DNA from: Adiantum capillus-veneris
Lineage: Eukaryota > Streptophyta > Polypodiopsida > Polypodiales > Pteridaceae
Assembly: GCA_014529385.2 (NCBI GenBank)
Contig: CM043970.1
Span: forward strand, 44,732,279 to 44,796,278
Direction of reading: 5' to 3'
DNA: 64,000 bases
Below are positions 1-10,507 of this stretch, in pieces; within the stretch, counting starts at the first letter, position 1, and every line of letters begins with the position of its first letter. A model generated the notes under the pieces. That model saw only the letters and a list, made by a program, of their open reading frames with translations, ran no database searches and was not told the DNA's origin. Position numbers and translations under genes: made by a program.

Positions 1-215
1 TCGATGAAGCAAATTCAAGTGGTGATGGTCCTCCTCACAAGATGGTTCATTGGGTGGCAATGGCACTACACATCTTTTGCACGTTCATGGCCAACTACAT
101 CTCTCTTATGTGGTACACATAGGCATGATCGTCTTCCATGTTGACCAAAGATGTGCAACAGTTCCTTGGAGAAGCTATTTAAGGTTAAATTCTCCTTCAT
201 CATGGAGCTAGTAGG

Positions 216-232
216 CCCCCCCCCCCCCCCCC

Positions 233-283
<51 letters not shown>
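216..283. repeat. poly-C tract plus (CT)n microsatellite
   Basis: A run of 19 C is followed by about 24 CT units. Open frames across it are low complexity and not coding. Bases 1-215 and 284-475 hold no recognisable gene. Confidence 0.95.
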
Positions 284-286
<3 letters not shown>

Positions 287-473
287 CTCTCGGTAGCATG
301 CTGCTTAACAAGAAGCTACTTCTATTGTATGACGACACCATAAAGGTTGGAGAATTCATGACTTGGGAGAAAAGCTAGAGAAATTTTGAAATGTTATGTC
401 TGAATTTGAAATGAGAAGGTAAGAAAACCTACAAAATATGAAGGTATTTAGTATTTAAAGCTTTTTGGCCATT

Positions 474-475
<2 letters not shown>

Positions 476-536
<61 letters not shown>

Positions 537-537
537 T

Positions 538-585
<48 letters not shown>

Positions 586-595
586 GTCTCTCTCT
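476..595. repeat. (GA)n / (TC)n inverted microsatellite
   Basis: About 29 GA units (476-533), a 7-bp spacer, then about 27 TC units (541-595, two GTC interruptions). The two arms are reverse complements, so this is a near-perfect palindrome of about 120 bp able to fold into a long hairpin. Confidence 0.95.
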
Positions 596-847
596 TCAAA
601 AGCTATAAAGCGCTCCTAGATCCACTGAATAAGGGCTAGAAAATCCTATGTAACGTGTGAGAACCTGTGAAGCTTGGTATTTAAGGAATATTTGCTAACT
701 CTTGCATGTTTTCTTTTTCTTAGAATCCATAGAGAAATGTTGTGAATCATTTTTTTGAAATGCAAGAGTGTGTATACATGTAGAAGAATAAAATCTATAT
801 AATTTTTCACCTTTGTAATTGTAAGAATAGAAGACATGCATTTTCTA

Positions 848-876
848 GCCGCAACAACGTGCGGGTCACATACTAA
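848..876 (+). mobile_element. Helitron 3' terminus
   Basis: The stretch shows the stem CCGCA/TGCGG with a 6-nt loop, a short spacer and the terminal tetranucleotide CTAA (873-876) followed directly by T. A hairpin about 10 nt before CTRR, inserted between A and T, is the standard Helitron 3' end. A diverged copy with CTAG occurs at 22845-22878. The 5' end is not recognisable; it may lie in the TC-rich tract at 541-600. No Rep/helicase coding is seen, so it would be non-autonomous. Confidence 0.6.
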
Positions 877-917
877 TATATATATATATATATATATAAA
901 TATATATATAAATATAG
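876..917. repeat. (AT)n microsatellite
   Basis: TA dinucleotide tract starting at the Helitron insertion point, interrupted by two AAATA units. Confidence 0.9.
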
Positions 918-1211
918 TGATGAGTTCTCTTTGCTTCACATTCCATTTCACAGCTTGAGATCGCTTGATTTTTCGTGCAATCTATAAATTAATTCTAGTC
1001 AATATTCGGGAAAGTCTCTTTTATTAAGTGGCCACCGGCCGAGTTTACTCACAAAGAAGCAAACCGGAAATACTATTATAAATTTGAAATTTGTAGGATT
1101 TTTGAACTATTTTCACACATATTTCACCGGTTTTTCTTCCGTTACCATGGTTTGCAACCGGCTAATCTTGATTTTCAATCGGCTCAAGGCTAAGTTGAGG
1201 CAATCCTTTTT

Positions 1212-1295
1212 CGAACACTGATTCCAATTGAACTCAACCTAATGATATTATTATCACTTTCTTATTGTTTTAGAAAGCCACTGGGACCCTTTCAC
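1212..1295 (+). repeat. dispersed repeat, copy 1
   Basis: About 80 bp shared with 15662-15740 and 16385-16449 (core TTTTAGAAAGCCAC then GACCCTTTCAC). The family is unidentified and no termini are visible. The rest of 918-2500 holds only short AT-rich frames and an (AT)n tract near 1550-1570; I see no gene. Confidence 0.6.
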
Positions 1296-2517
1296 TTTTT
1301 TATTTTGCATTGCTCGCAACTGTGAGTAGGTAGTATATTGTGATCTTCTTTCAAACAAAAAATAATAGTTATTAAAGAGTATGCACATTTATAGACAAGT
1401 GTGACAATGCCATATCACTATTGATGTGCATATGGACCAATTTTATTTATTGGTGACAAAAATCATGTTAGTGCATGAGCACTTCATTGCCATTTCAAGA
1501 TTGATCCATTCTCCATACTCTTTGCATGCAAGCTTATATGTTAACATATATATCAATATATATATATATACAAAGTCTAGTCTATGTGAGATTTACATCA
1601 GCTCTGGAAAATAGTGGATCTCCATCAAACCTTTTTGTTCAAAAGGGTTTGATCGTAGGGCCTAAGCATAATTTGTAAATAGATTTGAGGTTTCCAATAA
1701 CTGTTAGAGGGGACTCCAGACTCACTTTTATTGTTGGCAATTGCTCCATCCTTAGAGAGAGGAAGATTATACATACCATTCTGCTGTGTACTTGCACTTC
1801 CCAAAGCCTACACAAAGAAATACTTGAATTAAAAGAAGTAAAGTATTTATGCACATATGGTTGTGTATTTTCTTCTCTTAAAGAGATGAATGAGCTATTT
1901 TTGCCTGTAACTTTTAACAACAAATGTACCTTATTTGCAAAATCTCTCTTATTTGATTGATACACATATTGTTGACCATGTTTTTGACTAGTGAACCTTT
2001 CATGGTTTGTGCATAATTAGTGATAGATTAGTTTAGAACTTAATAGATTCTCAATGCATAAAAGTGAGTAAATCATGGGCTCTTTTGAAGAGAGATATAG
2101 AGGTTACTGCAGTACATAAGATGCTACATATGACTATACTTTCCAACTAACCTTTCACATAGGACACATCACATGGGTATTTTCTACTAGGCTCACACAT
2201 AAGCCCGTGAAGTGGCAGAGGAGGTTCATATGAGGTGCAACAAAACTCACATCCTAACAATTGTCATTATGACGCCACACAATTTGATTGTTTTGTATCA
2301 TGAGATATATGTTCATTCACATAATCAATTGTATGGAAGCTACTTGAAATATTTTTCATGTGTGCATCAACCATAAAAGACTTATTTGCCAAGGGTTTTG
2401 ATGCTTAGTGCCAACCTTCACAACTAGAGGTGAAGCACCGCACAATTTCCCATTGAAGGGTAAATCCCCCGAACTACAAATTGACGTATAAAATCTACAA
2501 AACTTACACATGCATTA

Positions 2518-2527
2518 GAGAGAGAGT

Positions 2528-2583
<56 letters not shown>
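2518..2583. repeat. (GT)n(GA)n compound microsatellite
   Basis: GA, GT and GA tracts lying just beyond the putative splice donor of the X8 exon, on its downstream side (reverse strand). Confidence 0.9.
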
Positions 2584-2585
<2 letters not shown>

Positions 2586-2589
2586 TTAC

Positions 2590-2885
2590 TTGGGTCTCCA
2601 AAAACCACTAGGCCTGTATCATTGAAATGGCAAGTCCACCAATTCCGCCCATTCTTTTGATAGTAAAGATTCATGGCATATGATGCATGAGCAATGGGGC
2701 TATTTGGATAATAGCAAGGACCTCCTGGTTGGATAGAGTGGCAATCTATTGCTCCCTCACCGCATGCATAGTCTATGTTTCCTCTTAAATACATTTCATC
2801 GACAGCAGGTTTAGCCACACACCATACTTTTTGACCACCTCCATGACTTGTGTCTGTGTTTTGGTGTGCCTGACAAGATCCACAA
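2590..2885 (-). CDS. X8 (CBM43) callose-binding domain exon, partial gene
   Basis: The reverse strand encodes an almost complete X8 domain: WCVAKP start, IDYACG, IDCHSIQPGG, CYYPN, HASYAMNLYYQ, then TCHF and GDP. The conserved cysteines and the N-x-Y-Y-Q core match the carbohydrate-binding module of plasmodesmata callose-binding proteins and GH17 glucanase tails, which bind beta-1,3-glucan in the cell wall. The frame runs upstream through a Gly-rich linker (GGGQKVWC) to a TGA, with a possible acceptor AG around 2886. After the Asp-Pro codons the sequence reads A|GTAACA, a good donor at 2589-2588 at the place where X8 genes often carry an intron. No signal peptide, GH17 domain or following exon was found, so this may be one exon of a live gene or a stranded fragment. 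Confidence 0.75.
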
Positions 2886-2906
2886 GAATCTCAAACATGA
2901 GTTATG

Positions 2907-3067
2907 GTACAAAACTAAATGGAAACACAAACACATACACACGTGCACGCGCGGACACACACACACCCACACATTAGCACTTGTAATCACTATAGTCATT
3001 AGTGAGTTCCTGGATGAGGAAAGTACAAAACTAAATGGAAGCACAAACACATACACAAGTGCGTGCG

Positions 3068-3098
<31 letters not shown>

Positions 3099-3147
3099 AT
3101 TAGCACTTGTAATCACTATAGTCATTAGTGAGTACTTGGATGAGGAA
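2907..3147. repeat. two-copy tandem duplication, 116-bp unit
   Basis: Copies start at 2907 and 3023. Each has a (CG)/(AC) dinucleotide core flanked by matching unique sequence (GTACAAAACTAAATGGAA at the left). The second copy has a longer CG/CA tract, pointing to slippage after duplication. Confidence 0.85.
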
Positions 3148-3332
3148 AGAGAACACCACAAAATACATCTTCTTATAGTCCCTCAAATCATTTTGGATTG
3201 ACAAGTATAAGAGCCCCGCAAACTTGAGTAGCCTAATGGCCCATCCAATTTGAGGATAAGTCCAAGTATGTGCTTGATTAGTTAGATGATAGGGCCTATG
3301 ATTGAATACTAACAAAGATACACTTTATATAC

Positions 3333-3333
3333 A

Positions 3334-3417
<84 letters not shown>
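3333..3417. repeat. (CT)n(AC)n compound microsatellite
   Basis: About 13 CT then about 30 AC units. The stretch 3418-4505 holds no gene; it has a 20-bp T run near 4031-4052. Confidence 0.95.
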
Positions 3418-3420
<3 letters not shown>

Positions 3421-4505
3421 CGGAACGGCCGGGTTATAGGTAGAAAACTTAGTTGCATGTGCTCCACCTACAAATTCAAATAAGATACACAAGTTCAAGA
3501 GGGTACACAAGCACTAAATTGAGTAGATTACCCCAAAGCTCACAAAAAAACTCATTTATGGCACAACACACACATTGTACATTTTCAAGTTTCACCTGTT
3601 AACAAGCTCCTTACAAAGGAGGCATGGAGAAGAGCAACACAAACACAAGCCCACATTACTCTGTCCATTTTTCCAACTTCACAATGAGATGAAATGCTAA
3701 AGAAAGAAGAGTTTGGAACCCAAAACTCCACTTGCTTTTTAACATAAGCAAAAGTGCCATGAGATTGCTTCTTCCTTACTACATTGTGCTTTATAGTCCC
3801 AACTGAGGTGGATTTCCATTCAACTGAGTGCTTGTGATCATTGAGTGGTATGATTAATGATCCCCCCACCCCCCCAAAAAAAGGAACAAAACAAATAAAT
3901 AAAAATACACACATACATACACGTTATGCTTACATCTCCCTTACTTCATATAATGCACGCATTCACACCAATCATAAAAACTTTTTTCATTCCCTGATCT
4001 GAGTAATAAAGTTGATCTTCTTTTGTACCGTTCTTTTTTTTTTTTTTTTTTGTCGACGTGTAATGCTCCACCTCGTAGAGTTAGGTGTGTGAGTTATAAT
4101 TTCAAGTTGTAGGTATCTTTTCTACTGTTCTGAAATACAACAATCATGAAATGTAGGAACTTTAACTTTAGCTCCTGATAAGAAACTTTGTTACTTTCTT
4201 TATGTAACAAGGTTAAGGCTCACTATGGCAAGAAATCAGAAGGCTTTTGAGGCCTTTTTAATAAAGGATCCATTTATAAATCAAGAAAAACAATTTAAAA
4301 CAAAAGGTGAAGAAGAAAGTAGTGAAGGGGACCCATTTACAAAACAGGAAAAGGCATTCAAAATTTTGTGCATCTCTTTTCTTGTTCTCTAGGGGCATGT
4401 TTTTTTTCCGCCATGTGCTAGAGTTAAATTACCTCATAAATGAATGTACAGTAAGCCTCAAGCATAGTGGGTGCCTTGAGGCTAGACCTTTTCATAGCCA
4501 CTTTC

Positions 4506-4653
4506 ACAAGTTCGCTTCAAGGTGTGTTTCAGTTGGTAACTAAGAGTTCCTAGTTACCACTTTTAGACTACTTTGATGTCCAAGTTTGCTCCGAGGTGTG
4601 TTTCAATTGGTAATTAAAAGTCCGTAGTTACCACTTTTGGACTACTTGATGTT
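4506..4653. repeat. two-copy tandem duplication, 74-bp unit
   Basis: Units starting at 4506 and 4580 share GGTGTGTTTC and GTAGTTACCAC-type segments. Each unit contains a short inverted repeat (GGTAAC ... GTTACC). Not coding. Confidence 0.75.
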
Positions 4654-4674
4654 GAGAAGTGTTTCTTCCATTGC

Positions 4675-5089
4675 TCAAACTCCTTGTTTTTTCCAAAATG
4701 AGAAGGTCCAATTCCTGCTTTCTTGAATGATTTCTTCAAATTTGATCGATACACGGTTTCTTTCAAAAATGGGAAGGTTTCTTAGATAGCAAAAGCAGAC
4801 AATCTGTGTGCCAACCAAAGCGGCTTGATTCTTGAAAACCTTCCCTCCTAGGATCATATCATTTCTTGTAAAAGTGGATCTTCCAAGTATTCTGCATCCA
4901 TTTGTAGACTTTTTCCACTAGGCCTCTCGCAATCGGGCAGTCCTTTGAACAGGCGGGGGAGTCTTTAATTGCTGCTTTACATCCGAAGCATAGGCCCTTG
5001 GCTTTTACCTTGATCCCATCTGGTATGGTCCCCCTCACAACACCTTTCATAGGAAGAACTTCTTCATGTTTCGCTATAGAGAACCCCAC
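4675..5089 (-). pseudogene. LINE tail with RT zinc-binding (zf-RVT) domain, frameshifted
   Basis: Reverse-strand peptides (4859-5089, then 4675-4857 in another frame) match the end of plant non-LTR reverse transcriptases: GTIPDGIKVKAKGLC with C-x2-C, then CPIARGLVEKVYKW, then GGKVFKNQA and a conserved hydrophobic tail. Two further copies are at 16996-17345 and 33100-33510 with the same order (GLVEKVYKW / GLAGKVYEW; GGKVFKNQA / GGKVFKSQA). No upstream RT or endonuclease was seen. A 5'-truncated, decayed insertion is the simplest reading. Confidence 0.55.
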
Positions 5090-5166
5090 ATATTAGTTAT
5101 AGCCACCACCCATTTTTACTTAGGCCATATAACAATTTCCATCGTTTGTTAAAGCAAACAAAACCA

Positions 5167-5391
5167 TGATGGAATAGGGATTGCAGGGATGTAGTCATAG
5201 CTTGGAGAAGATGAAGAAGCTCAAGGCACACAAGAGAGAGTGTACTGCTTAATTCACAAATAGAAAGATAAGTTAGCCCTAGAGTGATGGGCGTATATAC
5301 AATGGACGTGACAAAAACCTCCTAGCGAGAAAAAAAGTATCCAGCAGTCCTAAGTGTATTCGCACACATCACTACCACATATATGGTAAGA
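5167..5391 (-). repeat. copia 3' LTR (reverse orientation), diverged
   Basis: The reverse complement of this segment aligns end to end with the LTRs at 38108-38334 and 43068-43285: CACATCACTACCAC at its right, the GGGCGTATATAC TATA region in the middle, and GCTTGGAGAAGA at its left. Its length (225 bp) matches the 218-227 bp of the intact LTRs. Confidence 0.8.
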
Positions 5392-6400
5392 AATCTTTTC
5401 TAGGAGTGATGCGGTTAACGAGAACACGCACATAGTGTATAGGGAAGTGTCATTTCATAAGGACATGATCAATCCACAAAGCTTTGCGGAAAGATTCCAA
5501 CTTCTCATGAGGCAATGCCTTTGTCAATAGATATGCAAGGTTCTCCTATGTTGACACATAAGCCAAGCTTATCTCTTTAGGTGAGAGTCTCTCCGTGACA
5601 TAGTGATAATGCACCTCAATGTGCTTTGTGTCAGCATGACAAACTTGGTTCCTCATAATTGCCAATGCACACTGACTATCCGTGTAGATGATATTGGCAG
5701 TGTCCTATCCAACACCCAAATCAGCCATAAGGCATCTGAGCCATACACACTCAATCGTAGCTACCATGAAGAATGCCTTGTACTCAACATCACAGTTGAA
5801 AGTGGCCATAGTAGGTTTCTTCTTGCTCAATCATAATATGCATGAACAGCCAAGCATGAAACAAGAACTATTTGACAACACTCGTCTGTCATAACAACTA
5901 GCCTAATCTAAGTCCTAAAAAGCATGAAAATATGGTGGCAATAATTCCCCCTTGGGATAAAACAACCCAAGATGTAAAGTGCCACTCACATAGCAAAAGA
6001 TCCTTTTAATATCCTACCAATGCTTAGACCCTAAGCTATGCATAAATCCCCTACTATGCATAAATTTGTTGACCTATGAGACTACAAACTAAATATCCGG
6101 CCTCGTAAATAAGGCATCCACTTACACAGAGTGACATCCACAAGATCTCTAGCATCATGAAGACTCAATTTCAAACGTGTAGACTTACATAGTAATGTCT
6201 CTATGTATCATGCTTAACACGAAGCAATACCTCCATCACATTACTTCATGTGTATGCCCAAGTAATGATGCAAAATCAAGTCTTTCATCTTGAAAGTAGA
6301 ATTAAATTAAACCTTGAATTTAGTAATTTTTGTCTCATTTGGACAAGTAATTAGCAAATCATCTACATAGTGTGCGCGTCTGTCGCACGTGTCAATGCAA
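5392..6400 (-). pseudogene. copia RT-RNase H remnant
   Basis: The reverse complement resembles 42050-42990 of the copia element: the RNase H region (Asp in TDSQ, the KHIEVHYHYV segment near 5600-5640) and, toward 6350, the RT segment carrying YVDDLLIT. Frames are broken by many stops. The copy ends in RT, so gag, protease and integrase are missing. It belongs with the LTR at 5167-5391. Confidence 0.7.
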
Positions 6401-6444
6401 AGGAACTTGCCGATACACTGTGTGCGAGCCACAAATGGCTCTAA

Positions 6445-6941
6445 GCATGCAACTAGCCTAAACTAGTAAGCTCAAAGATGGCGATGGTGTGTCACTCACC
6501 GCTCTATGCTTGTTGTCGTGGAGGATTCCTCGTCGCAAAGAAGAAGGAGCCGCCGCTGCGCCGCGCTCACCGCTTCGCCGCCGCCGTGCCGTCGTCGCAA
6601 TGCTCGATCGCACACTCTCTCCCTCCCTCCCTCTCTCTCTCACGCATACACACATACACAAGGAGATGAAGGAGAAGAAGATGGAGATGGAGCAAGAGCA
6701 CTCTTCAATTGCACAAATGAGAGAATCCGTGAATTTTAGGTTTAGTTGACTTTTATATGAGCCCGCCCCATTCACACTTGCTTAGCCAACTAATCCCTCC
6801 AATGTTCCAGTTAGAGTGCACCTCTCATCGGTGATCACTCTTACCCTTTTCCTATTGTACCGACAAGCCCGGTACCTGACTCTACCAAATAAATAATACG
6901 GCGTACGTCTTAGGTGATAGGAATGTGCGTGAGGGTTAACA
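6445..6941 (-). repeat. gypsy 3' LTR (reverse), left boundary approximate
   Basis: On the reverse strand a polypurine tract (AGGAAGAGGGGCA, 6954-6942) is followed by TGTTAACCC, a plausible LTR start at 6941. A TATAAAA box lies at 6751-6757, and the downstream part (6480-6610) is GC- and CpG-rich with CT/GA tracts. This fits U3-R-U5 of the element whose pol lies at 9.7-15.4 kb. The LTR end is not fixed; the copia remnant begins just beyond. Confidence 0.5.
6751..6757 (-). promoter_or_regulatory. TATA box in gypsy LTR
   Basis: CATATAAAAGTC on the reverse strand, about 185 bp inside the LTR start; probable core promoter of the retrotransposon. Confidence 0.45.
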
Positions 6942-6954
6942 TGCCCCTCTTCCT

Positions 6955-8315
6955 GATGTAGATTTCATCCTTGGAAGCTATTGAGTTGAAGCTCGTTCGT
7001 CGAGGTGGAAGAGCATTTGAGATGAATGTCCTTAGCCTCCTTCAGTCCCTGCAAAATCAAACAACATTGGCACAATAATTGCATTCTCATAAACAATTAA
7101 AAAGCATATGCAATCGTAGGCAGACAATTTGATTGGTAATAGAATTTAAACCAATTGTCAGCAATAAACATTAAATTGCAATATAATCAACGCATAAACA
7201 ATTGTAAAGGTAAAAAGTTAAACAAGTCTAGGGTCACTAATTTAATGATTGAAAGGCACTAAAGATCGACTATTAATACCATGGGCAAGCTTCTCAATTT
7301 TCTTTGGTCAATTAGGTTGTTTAATCGCGAGAGCCAAGTATTTCATGTCTGAGGGCTGACTAGAGGCTATACCTAAAAGACCTTGTAGTTAAGCTACGAT
7401 AAAAGGAATTGCTCATGAAATCATCGTCTGACTTATTTCCTTTTCTTTGACCCCCCAAAGTCTTTTCACATTGTTTCAATTTTGATGTGTGAGCTTATTT
7501 TGTATGCCTTGGGTTTTTTTCTTTTCAAGGAAAAGCGCCCACACTGGGAACCTCTAGGGCTCTAGTACCATAAGCGATACATGTGAGTGAAGTACCAGAT
7601 CAAGCTAAGATTTCTCTTCCAGCTTAAGATTTTACATTGTGACACTTTGATTTTTTTTTGTTTGTACATTTTCAACATTTTAATTTTGTAACTTTGGGGG
7701 GTCATATAACAATGTTACCCTTCCCAGGCTCATCACATTAGTAAACTCCCTTTATAATACTTAAGCTAAAGGTCAATAGAGACTAAGCCCACTAGAAAGC
7801 CCTAGTACATTTCACACAATGTTGCTTAAATCGGATTAAGAACCTAAGTAACCATTGATTAATAGGAAGACATTCCCCATGGTATTAAGAGAAGATCTCT
7901 AACGCCTAGCTTGGTCAAACTAGCTTAGTCGGACTGCTTGATTTTTAAATCTAAACAGGTGATTATGACAAAAAATTATATTGAATTTAATGTTTGTACT
8001 AAGCAAATGTGCTGGATATTATGCTACCAATCACAATTAAAGCAGACAAACATGGATGCAAAAAGATAAAGGGCAATGCTAATGGACAAGAAACACCTGT
8101 TTGTGTTGATGGACGCGCTTGATTTGAAGTGTGAACGAGAAAAAGATTCCATGAAGGTCCAAATCCTAACAACAGCAACACGTTCCTGTACACACTAGAA
8201 AACACAAAGAATACTTTTAGGAGGCATATTAGTGGGAAAAGGTACCAACACTTATTGAACACAATTAAAAAACATAAGGAACCCTAACCTAATTATTTGC
8301 ACTCCCCCTAGAGAG
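6955..8315. other. non-coding 3' region of the gypsy element
   Basis: Only short frames (for example 7999-8262 reverse) with no recognisable domain. A purine-rich reverse-strand stretch near 8303-8315 could be an alternative polypurine tract. Confidence 0.4.
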
Positions 8316-8570
8316 TCAAGGGAATAGGATATTGTAGAGATTGGGGAGAAATCCTAAGACTAAACCTCTATCCTCGTCGTTAAGAAAAAAAAAGTCATCA
8401 TCTGTGAGACCATATGTTCCATCCGTATAATCATGTAAATAGTCTTCATCATCAGAGGCACCAATGTTTACTAAGAAGGTCACTAGACGCCTATAGTCAT
8501 CTTGGTCAAAAGGATAGGCTTGTGCAATGGGAGATACACTCTCTACTAAGTATGGATCAGTCGTGGTCAA
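8316..8570 (-). CDS. short acidic ORF in the post-pol region, unknown
   Basis: An 84-codon frame rich in Asp/Glu (DQDDYRRL, DDEDYLHDY, LTDDDFFFLNDEDRG). I recognise no family. It lies downstream of integrase inside the gypsy element, where extra ORFs can occur, but may be chance. Confidence 0.2.
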   Translation of the reverse strand: MTTTDPYLVESVSPIAQAYPFDQDDYRRLVTFLVNIGASDDEDYLHDYTDGTYGLTDDDFFFLNDEDRGLVLGFLPNLYNILFP

Positions 8571-8826
8571 GATACGTATAAGCCATTATAACTCCTCAAA
8601 ATTCCTCTCACATGCTAGCGCACCTACCAAATCCCATTCTCACAGGCAAGCACCGTAAAGACCATGTGAAACATTTGTGAAAAGTAACGAGGGTACCTCT
8701 CACCCAAGGCAGGAGTGGATGACTCTAGCGTACTAGCCATATCTGTACACGCAAATAGATGATGGTTAGAATGCAAATATTACAAGGGTCGTGTTCTTGT
8801 GCATAATGTGTTTTTATGATTTTGTG

Positions 8827-9257
8827 TTATGGCTCTTGCTCTTTTACTTTTTTATCTTGTTTTTGTGAGTATAAGGCTTTATATATACATTCCCTAAGAT
8901 TGGAGATTGAGAGGTCAGGGAGGAAGGTTGAGAGGGAAGCAAGTGAATGATGGATGCTAGCAAACACTCCCCTCTTCCTTGGGTAGATCATACCTTTTGA
9001 AATGATGTAGTCACCTTTTGAAACCAATTGTTGCAAGTTGTTATGGGTGAAGGCTTTAACCAATAGTTTTCGACCGCCCTATGCATTTCATCTAGTTGGA
9101 AGGGTGGTAAGGTACTCTCCCATGATTTTATTTGCAACGTTGTTGTAGGTGGTGAACTTTCAACGGGAGGTGAAAACTCTTTCTTGCTTGTATGGATGTG
9201 TATAATGGTAGGTGGAGGTTGTGTCGAAGCTTCTATTTCTTTATAGGAACTACACAA
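8827..9257 (-). pseudogene. broken post-pol reading frames, unknown
   Basis: Overlapping reverse frames (8988-9257, 8827-9063) include a Pro/Thr-rich stretch and a hydrophilic tail. They lie between the W-P-K region and the LTR. No family recognised. Confidence 0.2.
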
Positions 9258-9294
9258 AGAGCAAGAAGCTTCATTTGATTTCCCTGTTTTTGAG

Positions 9295-9690
9295 CTAGGT
9301 GGAATCTTTCTTCGGTACCCAAACTAGCTCTAGAGCAGGTGTGTAGCATTCCATGATTTTTTCCTTTCCGTGATCTTCAATTTGTTTTGGAGCCACAGGA
9401 TTGATCTCACATGGGCCCAGTGACAAGTAAGAGCACAATTTACGTTTTGGAACCCAGATTTGATCATTTCCTTTATAGTAGCCTTGGGCTTCCAATAGTT
9501 TTTTAGGAATCCAACGCAACATTTCTTTACATTTCTTGGGGCGAATGGGACGTCTCTTACCATGCTCCTGTCTTTTAGCACTGGCTATGTTCGCTAAAGA
9601 AGCTTTAGGGACCCACTTGTATGTTTTCTTTGTTATATTGTGATGGGTCTTGTGTGTCTCAAGCTTTATTTCAACTACATCAGTTGAAGC
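9295..9690 (-). CDS. post-integrase ORF with repeated W-[VI]-P-K motif
   Basis: One open frame (no early ATG; the first Met lies inside) carries four spaced motifs: KWVPKASL, RWIPKKLL, IWVPKRKL and VWVPKKDS, separated by basic, Cys-containing segments. It follows the retropepsin-like ORF after a stop and so lies still further downstream of integrase. WVPK-type motifs occur near nucleic-acid-binding regions of some plant Gag proteins, but I cannot assign this one. It may be the tail of the same extended polyprotein. Confidence 0.4.
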   Translation of the reverse strand, partial: ASTDVVEIKLETHKTHHNITKKTYKWVPKASLANIASAKRQEHGKRRPIRPKKCKEMLRWIPKKLLEAQGYYKGNDQIWVPKRKLCSYLSLGPCEINPVAPKQIEDHGKEKIMECYTPALELVWVPKKDST

Positions 9691-9704
9691 TCTAGAGAGT
9701 TGGG

Positions 9705-10440
9705 CTAGGGGATATATAGTTCAACCTCTTGGACATGCAATGTTTTGGGTTTTATTTCCTTAAGAGGCAATATATAAGGGATTGAGGCTTGAGTGGCAGG
9801 GCTAAGAGTTGGTTTCTGTGTTGTGACACCCCATGTCCCCCAATCAATAGTGCATTTGGTGGCTATCATCCATGTGTGTCCTAGGTTTATATTACCCTCC
9901 ATAGTTCCAACAGGCATGACCAAAAAGTCTTGAGCTACAACCCCATTGTCATAACTGACAGAAGTGTGCCAGATTCCAAAAACCATATTTTTTTTCTTGT
10001 TGACACCCTTGACTTGGATAATACTCTCAGATAGAGGTGGCTTTCCTAACTGACACCACACCCCATATGATAGCAGATTATATTTAGCACCCGTGTCCAA
10101 TAAGGCGTTATATAGCACTTCTCCATAGGTGCTGTTTAGCTCAATAGGGTATCGTAGCGGTGTGTCAGAGTCCAACCAATCCTCGTTGGTTTCAACGTGG
10201 AATGCATGTGTAACTCCAAGGTTAGCCTCTTGTTTTTGTCTTATGTGTTGTTGTCGCTCCTTAGCCTCAACTTGAGCTTGTATCTTCTTCAATTGTGTTT
10301 GTGCCTTGGCTGCCTTTTTTGTATGGATGGCACATAGCTCCTCTTGGCTTAAAGGATCATAGTATCTTTTAAATTTGCTCCCATTGAGGAATCTAATGGT
10401 TTCAATTCCATTAAGAGTCTCCACATGAATGGTTCCTTGT
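9705..10440 (-). CDS. integrase tail plus downstream retropepsin-like domain
   Basis: The first about 25 residues (ETLNGIETIRFLNGSKFKRYY) resemble the end of a GPY/F integrase module. A Lys/Gln-rich coiled-coil-like segment follows (residues about 28-70), then an aspartic-protease-like domain: ALLDTGAKYNLLS (intact D-T-G, residue about 111), a beta-rich flap region, DFLVMP, and INLGHTWM followed by CTIDW, matching the hydrophobic-hydrophobic-G motif of retropepsins. Gypsy protease normally lies between gag and RT, and this element has that one too (13148-13590). A second protease-like domain after integrase is unusual. A stop and short gap separate it from the integrase core ORF at 10508. Confidence 0.6.
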
Positions 10441-10507
10441 GGATCTCACATACTCTATATGGTCCTTTTCTCACATATTTCAACTTTTTCTTTTCGTTAC
10501 GCACTTC

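Noticed and set aside
6478-6749. Overlapping forward frames in the GC-rich LTR segment
   Set aside because: Arg/Ser/Pro-rich products of a CpG-rich LTR region; no domain.
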